From positions 1-33,840 of the forward strand of contig CAUJFI010000068.1 of NCBI GenBank assembly GCA_963170125.1: DNA of 33,840 nucleotides. Reading direction: 5' to 3'. This DNA comes from Deinococcota bacterium (GTDB taxonomy: Bacteria > Deinococcota > Deinococci > Deinococcales > Trueperaceae). The position numbers and the translations under genes are program-made. Positions within the stretch are counted from its first letter, which is position 1. The number at the start of each line of letters is the position of its first letter. The notes beneath the pieces were generated by a model, which had not been told where the DNA came from, did not search any database, and was given only the letters and a program-made list of their open reading frames with translations. Positions 16,398 to 24,118 of this stretch are shown in pieces.

Positions 16398-16425
16398 AGT
16401 ATAAGTGGACATATACGTGTTTGTC
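16398..16425 (-). promoter_or_regulatory. vapBC promoter region with candidate RHH operator
   Basis: Read leftward, TATACT (16403-16398) is a good -10 box 24 nt before the vapB start; the -35 is poor. Bases 16408-16425 form an imperfect palindrome of the form GACAnAnACGTnTnTGTC (14 of 18 positions symmetric, centre ACGT). It covers the -35 side, where an RHH antitoxin would bind to repress its own operon. Confidence 0.5.
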
Positions 16426-16529
16426 GCCTCTTCCTGCCCCTTGCCCGGTTGGGGTCGCTTCATGTCCTAGGCTAGGCCTCGGGAGGCGGAGCGTGGAGAG
16501 ACCCGAGCCCAGTTGCTGTTGTCCGGCGC

Positions 16530-16560
16530 CTAGCCTCACGCCCGAAGGGGCGCAGGCTAG
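16530..16560 (+). promoter_or_regulatory. Stem-loop abutting the FGE ribosome binding site
   Basis: CTAGCCT (16530-16536) pairs with AGGCTAG (16554-16560), and inside it CGCCC (16539-16543) pairs with GGGCG (16548-16552) around the loop GAAG. The stem ends where the Shine-Dalgarno AGGAA begins, 16 nt before ATG 16577. There is no T-run, so it looks like a structured leader rather than a terminator. Confidence 0.55.
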
Positions 16561-16576
16561 AGGAACGGCCTCCGGC

Positions 16577-17632
16577 ATGGCCGACGCCACGGCTCAGGTC
16601 GCCGCCCCTTCAGTCGCCACCGTTCCGAACGGTTCGTGGGTAGACGCACCCGCGCACGACCGCCACGCGCACCGCCTCGTCCACATCCCCGCCACAACGT
16701 TCCTCATGGGCTCGGAAGGCGAGGGCTTCCCCGCCGACGGCGAAGGCCCGGTACGCGCGGTACGCCTCGCCGAGTACGCCATCGACAAGTACCCCGTCAC
16801 CAACGCGGACTTCGCCGCCTTCGTCGCCGCGACCGGCTACGTGACCGAGGCCGAACGCTTCGGCTGGTCTTTCGTCTTCCAGCTCTTCCTGGCCGACCCG
16901 AAGGCTTACCGCTCGGTGCCTGCCGCCCCCTGGTGGCGCCAGGTGCACGGTGCGACGTGGTGCCGACCGGAAGGCCCCGGCAGTGGGGTGGACGAGCGGG
17001 CCGACCACCCCGTGGTCCACGTGTCGTGGAACGACGCGGTCGCCTACTGCGCCTGGGCCGGAGCGCGCCTGCCTACGGAGGCCGAGTGGGAGTGCGCGGC
17101 GCGCGGCGGCCTGGAAGGCAAACGCTACCCGTGGGGCGACACCTTGCGGCCCGGCTCCGAGCACCGCTGCAACATCTGGCAGGGCGAGTTCCCCGTACGC
17201 AACACGGGGGAGGACGGTTGGGTCGGCACGTCGCCGGTGGGCACGTACGCCCCCAACGGTCACGGCCTTCACGACGTCTCCGGCAACGTCTGGGAGTGGT
17301 GCGCCGACTGGTTCGGCGTCGCCAAGGGCTTGGGTGACGGCCGGGCGAGGGACGCCTGGGACGGCGCTCCACGAGACCGGCGGAACGCTCACGCGGATCC
17401 GCGCTCGGCCGCCCGTCACGACCTCGGACCGATCACGGACCCGCAGGGCCCCCGCCACGGCCCCGGCCGCGTCGTGAAGGGCGGCTCTTACCTCTGCCAT
17501 GCCTCCTACTGCAACCGCTACCGCGTGGCCGCCCGCACCTTCAACACACCCGACAGCACGACCGGCCACATGGGGTTCCGGGTGGCAAGGTCGGTGGTCG
17601 GGCAGGACGCTAGACGCTCCGCGGAGCGCTAG
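16577..17632 (+). CDS. Formylglycine-generating enzyme (sulfatase-maturing oxidase)
   Basis: This 351-residue SUMF1/FGE-family protein oxidises the Cys of the CxPxR motif of sulfatases to formylglycine, using O2 and a copper ion. The fold starts at VHIPATTFLMGSEGEG and includes HPVVHVSWNDAVAYCAWAG, LPTEAEWECAARGG and DVSGNVWEWCADW. The decisive feature is GGSYLCHASYCNRYRVAAR, with the paired active-site Cys307 and Cys312, and the end NTPDSTTGHMGFRVA; these closely follow true FGE rather than EgtB-like relatives. There is no signal peptide, so it should act in the cytoplasm. ATG 16577 is preceded by AGGAA about 11 nt upstream. An Arg/Asp-rich insert of about 35 residues (about 248-283) precedes the active site. 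The two sulfatases at 28421 and 31928 are likely clients. Confidence 0.92.
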   Translation: MADATAQVAAPSVATVPNGSWVDAPAHDRHAHRLVHIPATTFLMGSEGEGFPADGEGPVRAVRLAEYAIDKYPVTNADFAAFVAATGYVTEAERFGWSFVFQLFLADPKAYRSVPAAPWWRQVHGATWCRPEGPGSGVDERADHPVVHVSWNDAVAYCAWAGARLPTEAEWECAARGGLEGKRYPWGDTLRPGSEHRCNIWQGEFPVRNTGEDGWVGTSPVGTYAPNGHGLHDVSGNVWEWCADWFGVAKGLGDGRARDAWDGAPRDRRNAHADPRSAARHDLGPITDPQGPRHGPGRVVKGGSYLCHASYCNRYRVAARTFNTPDSTTGHMGFRVARSVVGQDARRSAER

Positions 17633-17784
17633 GTCGCAAGTACCGAACGCCGTCGAGGGTGGCGCCTAACCCGACCAGGTCGACGGTCTCGGAGCCCAAG
17701 GGCACGCGCGCGTCGACAGGGATAACCGTCCAGGCCCACGCGCGCCGGCAGCGCCCACTGACGAGACGAGCCCGCCGCAGGACC

Positions 17785-20097
17785 TCACGGGTTCCCGGGT
17801 ATACCCATACCCCCTAGACCGTAGGCCACGGCCGACGCGAGCATCAGTGCGCCCACCAAGTGGCTCACGCCGCTGGCGGAGCCGATCAGCGCTGCAGTGC
17901 CCGTCGCCAAGCCGAACGTGCATAGCACGACGGCGCCGGGCGGAACGCCCGCGCCGATGACGCCGGCCATGCAGAACGCGAAACCGACGAAGTTGACGAG
18001 CATGCCGTACTCCACCGCCGCGTCGCCGCGGCCGCTCTCGCTCACGCCGAGCACGGCGCCCGTGTTCGTGTCGACGCGCCACCAGCTCGCGGGGCCGTCG
18101 GTCGGCTCGAGCGTGGCGGGCGCCACGGCGGCGTAACCGGCGTGCAGGTCCGCCGCCAGGCTCGCGCGTGCGTCCGCCGACCAACCGGGCAGGGCCGTCT
18201 CCAGCCCCTCCGGGGCGGTGAGCACCAGCCAGGAGTCGGGAGAAGGCGCGGCCGCCATCCGGTCCGCCGCGTTGCCGTAGGGGAGGCAGTACTCGGCGGT
18301 CGCGTCGTCCAGGCACAGCTGCCGCACGAGGAGCGCCTCGGCGTTCGTGTCGGCCACCCCCTGGACCAGACGCTCCGCGCGCGCAGCGGCGGCGTCCGAG
18401 TAGGACGCCAGGTCCGCCTCGAGCAGGTCGAACGCCTGGTGCCGCGCCAGCCCCCGCTCGTCCCGCTCGAGCCACGTGTGGCGGAGGAAGACGTTGGTCT
18501 CCGCCTGGTAGAGGGTCGCCGGCTGCGCCTGCTGGCGCTCGAGCACCAGCGCCAGCAGCGCGCTCGGCGCGACGGCCTCCGGAGCGGCCGCCGGCTGCTC
18601 GTCGGAGCCCGAGGCGAGCGCCACGAGCCCGTCCCTGCCGGCCAGTAGCGCCCGCGCGACGAGGTCGGCCGCGAACGCGCGGCTCACACCGCCAGACGTC
18701 ACAAGTACTTCCGTCTCACCCAACGCCCTGAGGCGCCAGGCGAGGCGCGCCTCGTCGTCCTGGCTGGGCCGCAGCTCGCCTGCCGCGCGCTTGGCGGCGC
18801 CGAGTGCGTCGAAGAGGTCGCGCTCGAGTACGACGTCGTCCGCCCCCGGGTGCTGCAGACGGAACTCCAGACGTAGCGCGCTCACTGCGTCATCGGCCGG
18901 CTCGGTACCGAACAGGGCGTCCATTGCCCCGAAGAGGGCGTCGGAGACCGCCCCGCCGAGCCACGGCGGCGAGAACGTGCTCGTCTCGCACGCCGGCGAG
19001 AACTCCAGGTCCGTGAAGCTCACGTCGCCCACGTTGATGGTCGGGAACCAGTGCTGCTCGCGCATGAGCGCCTCGGCCAAGGCCTCTGGGTCCGCGGCGA
19101 TCTCGTCGGTCATGCCGCCCGCCAGGACCGTCACGGACAAGCGTCGGCCGAGGAGCTGCGAGGGGGGTAGCGGCTCCGTGGCTACCAGCGTCGTCTCGCT
19201 CAAGGCGTCGCCCACCACGCACTCGAGCACGACCGCGAGGCTCACCCGGTGGGTCAGCTCGGCGGGCAGCTCGGCCACGCCGAAGGCGCCCACGGTCTGC
19301 TCGGCGCTCGTCAACGCGCCACCGGGCTCGCTTTCCGGGAAGGTCGGGTCGAGGTCGACCCACCCGCCGGCCTCGTCCTGGTACTGCACCCACCAGTGCT
19401 CGGTCAACGCGTCAAGTAGGGCGCGTTCGTGAGAGGCGTCCGCAGCCGGGTCTGCCAGCGCACTCACCTTGGCGCTCAGCAGCGCGGTCTGCGCGGCCGT
19501 GCGATCGGCCATGGCGTCGGCCAGGGTCGCCGCGCGTTCTGCCACCAGCTCGGTCGCTTCCGAGACGAGGCTCTCGTCGACGCCGAAGCGCGCGACGAGC
19601 TCGGACGGCGAGGTCGGCGCTCCGAGGTCGTCCTGGGCCGTGCGCCGCCAATCGCGCTGCCGCACGCTCACCAGCACCTCGGCCGCCGCCTCGTCGCTCA
19701 GCCTGCCGCGCGCCAGCCGCGTGTCGTAGCCGAGCGCGTCGAGCAGGTCCTGGAGGAGCAACGCGCGATCCAAGCTGTTGCCCTCGCGGTCCATGAGCAC
19801 GCCCCGCGCCCCGCGTAGGGCGCCCTGGTAGGGCACGAGCCGGGTGGCGTCGCGCACCCAGGCGAAGACACCCTCGGCCGTGAAGTCCGTCTGGTCGAGG
19901 GCGGAGAAGGTGTCGAAGGTGTCCTGCGGCAGTTCGCCGCGCGCGGTCGCCAGGGCGCTGAGCAGGCGGTCCGTCTCGGCGACGGACGGGGTCGGCCTCG
20001 TGGCGGCAAGCGCCGCGGCGCCCGGCAGCCCGACCGGGCCGGCGAGCAGCCCGACGCTCAGACAGGCCGTCAACGAGCGAGTCAGAAGTGTGCGCAC
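17785..20097 (-). CDS. Exported transglutaminase-like protein lacking the usual catalytic Cys, with C-terminal membrane segments
   Basis: This 770-residue protein starts at GTG 20097, chosen because GAGGTGGA precedes it and it opens a signal peptide (RTLLTRSLTACLSVGLLAGPVG...AALAA). Residues about 70-300 resemble a bacterial transglutaminase-like domain: ...FAWVRDATRLVPYQGALRGARG, then GNSLDRALLLQDLLDALGYDTRLARG, then EHWWVQYQDEAGGWVDLDPTFP with the expected His and Asp. Where active members have Cys this one has Ser (GNS), so peptidase or transglutaminase activity is doubtful. The middle is unrecognised. The last 70 residues contain two or three hydrophobic segments. It lies antisense to both neighbours and has no obvious link to the sugar genes. 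Confidence 0.75.
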   Translation of the reverse strand: MRTLLTRSLTACLSVGLLAGPVGLPGAAALAATRPTPSVAETDRLLSALATARGELPQDTFDTFSALDQTDFTAEGVFAWVRDATRLVPYQGALRGARGVLMDREGNSLDRALLLQDLLDALGYDTRLARGRLSDEAAAEVLVSVRQRDWRRTAQDDLGAPTSPSELVARFGVDESLVSEATELVAERAATLADAMADRTAAQTALLSAKVSALADPAADASHERALLDALTEHWWVQYQDEAGGWVDLDPTFPESEPGGALTSAEQTVGAFGVAELPAELTHRVSLAVVLECVVGDALSETTLVATEPLPPSQLLGRRLSVTVLAGGMTDEIAADPEALAEALMREQHWFPTINVGDVSFTDLEFSPACETSTFSPPWLGGAVSDALFGAMDALFGTEPADDAVSALRLEFRLQHPGADDVVLERDLFDALGAAKRAAGELRPSQDDEARLAWRLRALGETEVLVTSGGVSRAFAADLVARALLAGRDGLVALASGSDEQPAAAPEAVAPSALLALVLERQQAQPATLYQAETNVFLRHTWLERDERGLARHQAFDLLEADLASYSDAAAARAERLVQGVADTNAEALLVRQLCLDDATAEYCLPYGNAADRMAAAPSPDSWLVLTAPEGLETALPGWSADARASLAADLHAGYAAVAPATLEPTDGPASWWRVDTNTGAVLGVSESGRGDAAVEYGMLVNFVGFAFCMAGVIGAGVPPGAVVLCTFGLATGTAALIGSASGVSHLVGALMLASAVAYGLGGMGIPGNP

Positions 20098-20430
20098 TCT
20101 CCACCTCGTTACGCCGCCTGGAGGTTCCGCGCCATGCGCCGCGAGTGTCGAGGTGTCGCTGGCTCGCGGGCGTACGCGCCTTCGGGTCGGCGCTGCCAAG
20201 GTAGCAGACGGCGTGCGCGGCGCGCTGCGAGGTTTGCCCATGCGCATGAGCTCAGCCGGTGCCGACATCCATACTCGGCGGCGACTTGCGTAGCCGGAGC
20301 GCTAGGAGTTCAGCCGAACCGTGTACGCTCGCGCGAGCGGGCATCGACAGGTCCACGAGGCTGGGGATATGCCATGCCACATCGTCACCGGGCCGCCGAG
20401 AAAGCCCACGGCCCCAAGAGGAGCTACCCG
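20098..20430. other. Intergenic region between the transglutaminase-like gene and the AGE epimerase
   Basis: This 333-nt divergent region should carry promoters for both genes, but I see no convincing -35/-10 pair for either. It contains a perfect 14-bp palindrome, CGCTCGCGCGAGCG (20326-20339), about 90 nt before the epimerase start. No copy of the LacI-type operator core is present. The epimerase frame is open back to an ATG at 20374. Confidence 0.4.
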
Positions 20431-21738
20431 ATGAGCCAGTCGACCGTCAACCTCCCACCGTCGTCCACGTTCGAGCTGGCCGAGCTCGGCGCCTTCTACC
20501 GCCGTCACCTCGAGGAGGACGTGCTGCCGTTCTGGCTGGGCGAGCCGAGCGACCGCGTGCACGGCGGCGTGTTAACCTGCATCGACAACTACACGGGTAA
20601 GCGCGTCAGCGACGACAAGTTCGTGTGGTCCCAGGGGCGGTTCGCGTGGCTGATGGCACACGCGGCGCGCCTCGTTCGGGCCGGGCTCCTGACGGGCGAC
20701 GCGGACGACCTGGCCGCGCGCGCCATCGAGACGGTCGAGTTCCTGCGCGCCAACGCCTTCCTCGAGGACGGCTCCGCCGCCTACCTGCTCACGGCCGACG
20801 GCCGCAAGAAGGAGTTCATCCCCGGCAAGGGCCACGACATCAGCTACTTCGCCGACTGCTTCATAGCGCTGGCCTTGAGCGAGACGGCGCGCGCCACGGG
20901 GAAGTGGCGCTACCTCGACGAGGCCGTGGCCGCGTACGAGCGCGTGGTGGCGCGCCTCGCCGCCGGCACGGCCCGCAGCGAGCCCTACCCGCTGCCCGCC
21001 GGCTGCCGCGCGCACGCCGAGCCGATGATCCTCCTCAACGTGGCGCAGGAGCTTGAGCTCGCGCTTAGACAGCGTGGCGACGCGCGCGCCGATGACATGG
21101 TCGCTCGTGCGCTCGCGCACATGGACGCGATCCTCGACACCTTCGTCCGTCCGGACGGCCTCGTGCAGGAAGTGCGGTGCGCCCAGGGCGGCGACGGCCT
21201 GTTGACCACCCACGTGACCCCGGGCCACGCCATCGAGTCCATGTGGTTCGTGATGGAGGAGGCGGCGAGGCACGGGCGGACGGCCGCGGTGGAGAGGGCC
21301 GCCCGCGTGCTGAGGCGCTCGTTCGAGGCCGGCTGGGACCCGGAGCACGGCGGCATCTTCCGCTACGTCGGCGGTGACGGCAGGCCGCCTACGGGTAAGG
21401 CGAACGGCCCCTTCGAGAAGCTGATCCTCGACACGTGGGACACGAAGATCTGGTGGCCGCACTCCGAGACGCTGTACGGCGCGCTCCTCGGCCACGTCCT
21501 GACCGGCGACGCCGAGCTCCGCGCCGTCCACGACCGCACGTTCGACTACGTCTTCAAGACGTTCCCGCACCCAGACGCGAGCGTGGGGGAGTGGGTCCAG
21601 ATCCGCGACCGCAAGGGCGCGCCGCTCGACAAGGTGGTCGGCCTGCCCGTCAAGGACCCGTACCACTTGAACCGCAACCTGATGGTTCTCGTCGAACTCT
21701 TGCAGGGTGGGGTCGAGGCGCGCGTCTCGGGCGCGTAG
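20431..21738 (+). CDS. AGE family sugar epimerase/isomerase
   Basis: This 435-residue protein belongs to the N-acylglucosamine 2-epimerase family, (alpha/alpha)6-barrel enzymes that epimerise or isomerise sugars such as GlcNAc, mannose or cellobiose. Visible landmarks are FWLGEPSDRVHGGVLTCIDNYTG at the N-terminus, KFVWSQGRFAWL, the His of TPGHAIESMWF, and KIWWPHSETLYGALLG with DPYHLNRNLM at the C-terminus. ATG 20431 is preferred because GAGGAG lies about 8 nt upstream; an in-frame ATG at 20374 is possible. No signal peptide is seen. It is the first gene of the rightward run, ahead of the operator-controlled importer, and is likely to convert a released sugar. GH88/GH105 uronyl hydrolases share this fold, but the motifs here are those of AGE proteins. 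Confidence 0.85.
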   Translation: MSQSTVNLPPSSTFELAELGAFYRRHLEEDVLPFWLGEPSDRVHGGVLTCIDNYTGKRVSDDKFVWSQGRFAWLMAHAARLVRAGLLTGDADDLAARAIETVEFLRANAFLEDGSAAYLLTADGRKKEFIPGKGHDISYFADCFIALALSETARATGKWRYLDEAVAAYERVVARLAAGTARSEPYPLPAGCRAHAEPMILLNVAQELELALRQRGDARADDMVARALAHMDAILDTFVRPDGLVQEVRCAQGGDGLLTTHVTPGHAIESMWFVMEEAARHGRTAAVERAARVLRRSFEAGWDPEHGGIFRYVGGDGRPPTGKANGPFEKLILDTWDTKIWWPHSETLYGALLGHVLTGDAELRAVHDRTFDYVFKTFPHPDASVGEWVQIRDRKGAPLDKVVGLPVKDPYHLNRNLMVLVELLQGGVEARVSGA

Positions 21739-21758
21739 GCGGGCGCCCGCGTCAAGCC

Positions 21759-21787
21759 TTGACCACCCTCCCGACGCGTGCTAGCCT
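21759..21787 (+). promoter_or_regulatory. Sigma70-type promoter of the ABC importer operon
   Basis: TTGACC (21759-21764) and TAGCCT (21782-21787) are separated by 17 nt, giving a predicted start near 21794. The LacI-type operator begins about 11 nt downstream. The leader to the binding-protein ATG would be about 170 nt long. Confidence 0.65.
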
Positions 21788-21804
21788 CCTACCACTAGCA
21801 ATTC

Positions 21805-21820
21805 GCGTTATCGCTAACGC
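21805..21820. promoter_or_regulatory. LacI-type operator, importer operon
   Basis: GCGTTATCGCTAACGC has perfect 6-bp half-sites (GCGTTA/TAACGC) around a central CG and is followed by AAC. Its core differs from the site at 10472-10487 by one base. It lies immediately downstream of the predicted start of the importer transcript, matching the layout at the catabolic operon. Confidence 0.75.
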
Positions 21821-21839
21821 AACCGGCGAGAGTGACGAA

Positions 21840-21944
21840 ATGGCACGGCGCCGGGCCAAAGAGGGCGATCTCCTGGGCAGAACCCCTCGGAACGAGGGTG
21901 TCCCTCCGCAAACGGAGGGAGCGCTTCGGATGGCGCGCAGCTAG
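21840..21944 (+). CDS. Possible 34-residue leader peptide upstream of the binding-protein gene
   Basis: An ATG at 21840 opens a 34-codon frame (MARRRAKEGDLLGRT..., ending ...GALRMARS) that stops 18 nt before the binding-protein start. Its ribosome binding site is weak (GAGAG about 8 nt upstream). The frame spans two hairpins (21884-21898 and 21901-21920), an arrangement that could allow translation of the leader to affect their folding. The peptide is basic with no recognisable motif, so it may be only a chance frame in a structured leader. Confidence 0.35.
   Translation: MARRRAKEGDLLGRTPRNEGVPPQTEGALRMARS
21884..21920 (+). promoter_or_regulatory. Two tandem hairpins in the importer leader
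   Basis: CCCTCG pairs with CGAGGG around GAA (21884-21898). Two bases on, TCCCTCCG pairs with CGGAGGGA around CAAA (21901-21920). The arms are similar in sequence, so alternative pairings (first 5' arm with second 3' arm) are possible. No T-run follows. The role could be mRNA protection or attenuation. Confidence 0.55.
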
Positions 21945-21962
21945 AGACCGGAAGGAGTTCAA

Positions 21963-23906
21963 ATGACCAACAGCTTCACGTCGAGCACTCATAGGCGCGC
22001 GGGGTGGAAGCGGCCGCTGCTTCTCGTCCTGGCCGCCCTCATCTGGGGGATCGCGTCGGCCCAGACGTACCACGAGGCCCCCGCCTTGGCGGAACTCGTG
22101 GCCGCAGGGCAGCTCCCGCCCGTCGAAGAGCGCCTGCCCAAGAACCCGCTCGTCGTCAACGTCGTCGACGAGATCGGCACGTACGGCGGGGTCCTGCGCC
22201 GCGCCTTCACCGGCCCGGCCGACTCCAACAACTATGTGCGCGTCGTCTACGACAGCCTCGTCCGCTTCAGCACCGACGGCTCCGAGATCGTCCCGCACAT
22301 CGTCGAGTCGTGGGAAGCCTCGGACGACTTCCATAGCTGGACCCTCCACCTGCGCGACGGCGCCCACTGGTCGGACGGCGCGCCGTTCAACGCCAGCGCC
22401 CTCACGTTCTGGTACACGCGCGTCATCCTCAACAAGGACCTGACCCCGAGCGTGCCCGCCTGGTTCGCCAACCGCGACGGCACGGCCGCCAAGCTCGAGG
22501 CCGTCGACGACTACACGGTCCGCATCACGTTCGACTTCCCGAACACGCTGTTCCTCACGGAGCTCACGTTCCGCGACGGCGGCGACAGGACCCTGGCCGC
22601 GTTCCTCCCAGGCCACTACCTGCAGCAGTTCCACCCCGACTTCCAGACCGCCGAAGAGCTCGATGCCAAGGTCAAGGCCGCCGGCCTCTCGACCTGGACC
22701 GACCTGTTCATGACGAAGGCCATGCCGACCGAGAACCCCGAGCGTCCGACCATGGCCGCCTGGGTGCCCTACAACTCGACGGTCTCCGATCAGGTCTTCA
22801 CGCTGCGCCGCAACCCGTACTACATCGGCGTCGACCCGGCCGGTAACCAGCTCCCGTACATCGACGAAGTGCAGTTCCGCTACTTCGCCGACGTGCAGGC
22901 CCTGAACTTCGCGGCCGTCGCGGGCGAGCTCGACTTCCAGGCCCGCCACATCCAGATGCCCAACTACCCCGTGCTGGTCGAGAACTCCGACCGCTCCAAC
23001 TACCGCGTCATGCTGTGGCCGAGCTTCGGTGGCGCAGACGCCGCCGTCTGGTTCAACCAGGAGTACGAGATCGATCCGGAACTCGGAAGCATCCTCGCCA
23101 ACCACGACTTCCGCGTGGCCCTCTCGTACGCCACCAACCGCGACGAGATCCGCGAATCCGCGTTCCTCGGCCTCGGCGACATCCGTCAGAACGTCCCGGC
23201 GCCGTGGCATCCGTACTACCCGGGCGACGAGTACGCCCAGAAGTACACGGAGTACAACCCTGACCTCGCCAACCAGATGCTAGATGCCATCGGCCTCACG
23301 AAGGACGCCAACGGCAACCGCCTCATGCCGAGCGGCAAGCCGCTGCGCGTGGAGCTCTCCGTCGTGCCGGCGTTCGGCCCGTGGCCGGACGTGGCGCAGC
23401 TCGTGGCCGCCGACTGGGCCGCGGTAGGCGTTCCGACCGACGTGCAGGTGCGCGAGCGCAACGCCCACTTCACCATGCGCGACGCCAACGAGCTCCAGGT
23501 CGAGATCTGGAACGAGGACACCACGGCGTTCCCCTTCACGGGCAACCCCAAGATCGACCCGCGTAGCAACCCGGCGACCATCTTCGCCGTCGAGTCGCGC
23601 CGCTGGTACGAGTCCGGCGGCACCGCCGGCAGGGAGCCCGCTCCGGGCATCGCCCGCATCGTCGACATCATCGAAGAGGCCAAGACCGTCGGTGTCGAGC
23701 AGCAGATCGAGCTGGCGAAGGAGCTCTTCCGCCACGCCGTCGACGAGCTGTACGGCTTCGGCCTCGTCGGCCTCACGCCGATGGTCCAGGGCGTCGTCGT
23801 CGTCAACGACGACCTCATGAACGTCCCGGCCGTCGTCGCGAACGACTGGCCGCTCCGCACTCCGGGCGACTCCCGCCCCGAGCAGTTCTTCTACAAGACG
23901 AACTGA
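21963..23906 (+). CDS. ABC transporter substrate-binding protein, family 5 (Opp/Dpp-like)
   Basis: This 647-residue solute-binding protein belongs to the family that captures peptides, oligosaccharides or nickel outside the membrane. Residues 1-33 are a signal peptide (RPLLLVLAALIWGIASA before Gln) without a lipobox Cys, so the protein would be soluble rather than lipid-anchored. Family features are YDSLVRFSTDGSEIVPHIVESWEASDDFHSWTLHLRDGAHWSDG and the RVALSYATNRDEI segment. GGAAGGAG lies 5 nt before the ATG. It heads the importer operon under the 21805 operator. The neighbouring sulfatases and epimerase favour a sulfated or acidic oligosaccharide as ligand, as in the sugar-binding members of this family; a peptide ligand cannot be excluded. 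Confidence 0.88.
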   Translation: MTNSFTSSTHRRAGWKRPLLLVLAALIWGIASAQTYHEAPALAELVAAGQLPPVEERLPKNPLVVNVVDEIGTYGGVLRRAFTGPADSNNYVRVVYDSLVRFSTDGSEIVPHIVESWEASDDFHSWTLHLRDGAHWSDGAPFNASALTFWYTRVILNKDLTPSVPAWFANRDGTAAKLEAVDDYTVRITFDFPNTLFLTELTFRDGGDRTLAAFLPGHYLQQFHPDFQTAEELDAKVKAAGLSTWTDLFMTKAMPTENPERPTMAAWVPYNSTVSDQVFTLRRNPYYIGVDPAGNQLPYIDEVQFRYFADVQALNFAAVAGELDFQARHIQMPNYPVLVENSDRSNYRVMLWPSFGGADAAVWFNQEYEIDPELGSILANHDFRVALSYATNRDEIRESAFLGLGDIRQNVPAPWHPYYPGDEYAQKYTEYNPDLANQMLDAIGLTKDANGNRLMPSGKPLRVELSVVPAFGPWPDVAQLVAADWAAVGVPTDVQVRERNAHFTMRDANELQVEIWNEDTTAFPFTGNPKIDPRSNPATIFAVESRRWYESGGTAGREPAPGIARIVDIIEEAKTVGVEQQIELAKELFRHAVDELYGFGLVGLTPMVQGVVVVNDDLMNVPAVVANDWPLRTPGDSRPEQFFYKTN

Positions 23907-23915
23907 TCGATTATC

Positions 23916-23951
23916 CCGGTCGGGCGCCCCTTACGACGGGCGCCCGACCGG
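23916..23951 (+). promoter_or_regulatory. 14-bp perfect hairpin between binding-protein and permease genes
   Basis: CCGGTCGGGCGCCC (23916-23929) and GGGCGCCCGACCGG (23938-23951) form a 14-bp perfect stem with an 8-nt loop, 10 nt after the binding-protein stop. No run of T follows, so full termination is doubtful. Such a stem could protect the upstream mRNA or partly terminate, giving more binding protein than permease. Confidence 0.7.
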
Positions 23952-24118
23952 CCCAGCTTTGGCACCCCGCCCGCCTTTGGGGCATGATGGTCAGCGAACA
24001 GTGACCGACCTGGGGGTGCGACGACCAAGGCTCCGTCGACCGGAGCTACACCGAACAAGGCGCTGCCGAACGAAGCACTGCCGAAGTAACGAGCACGGAC
24101 CGCTTAGGAGAGCGTCTC

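Noticed and set aside
20326..20339. 14-bp palindrome as another LacI operator before the AGE epimerase
   Set aside because: CGCTCGCGCGAGCG shares only the central CG with the two operators and lacks the GTTA/TAAC half-sites; such palindromes arise easily in this composition.
21823..21962. Known riboswitch in the importer leader
   Set aside because: The hairpins are simple and I could not match the leader to the conserved core of any riboswitch class I know.
23916..23951. Rho-independent terminator ending the importer operon after the binding protein
   Set aside because: The stem is strong but no T-run follows, and the downstream permease genes have no obvious promoter of their own, so I list it as a stem-loop of uncertain effect.
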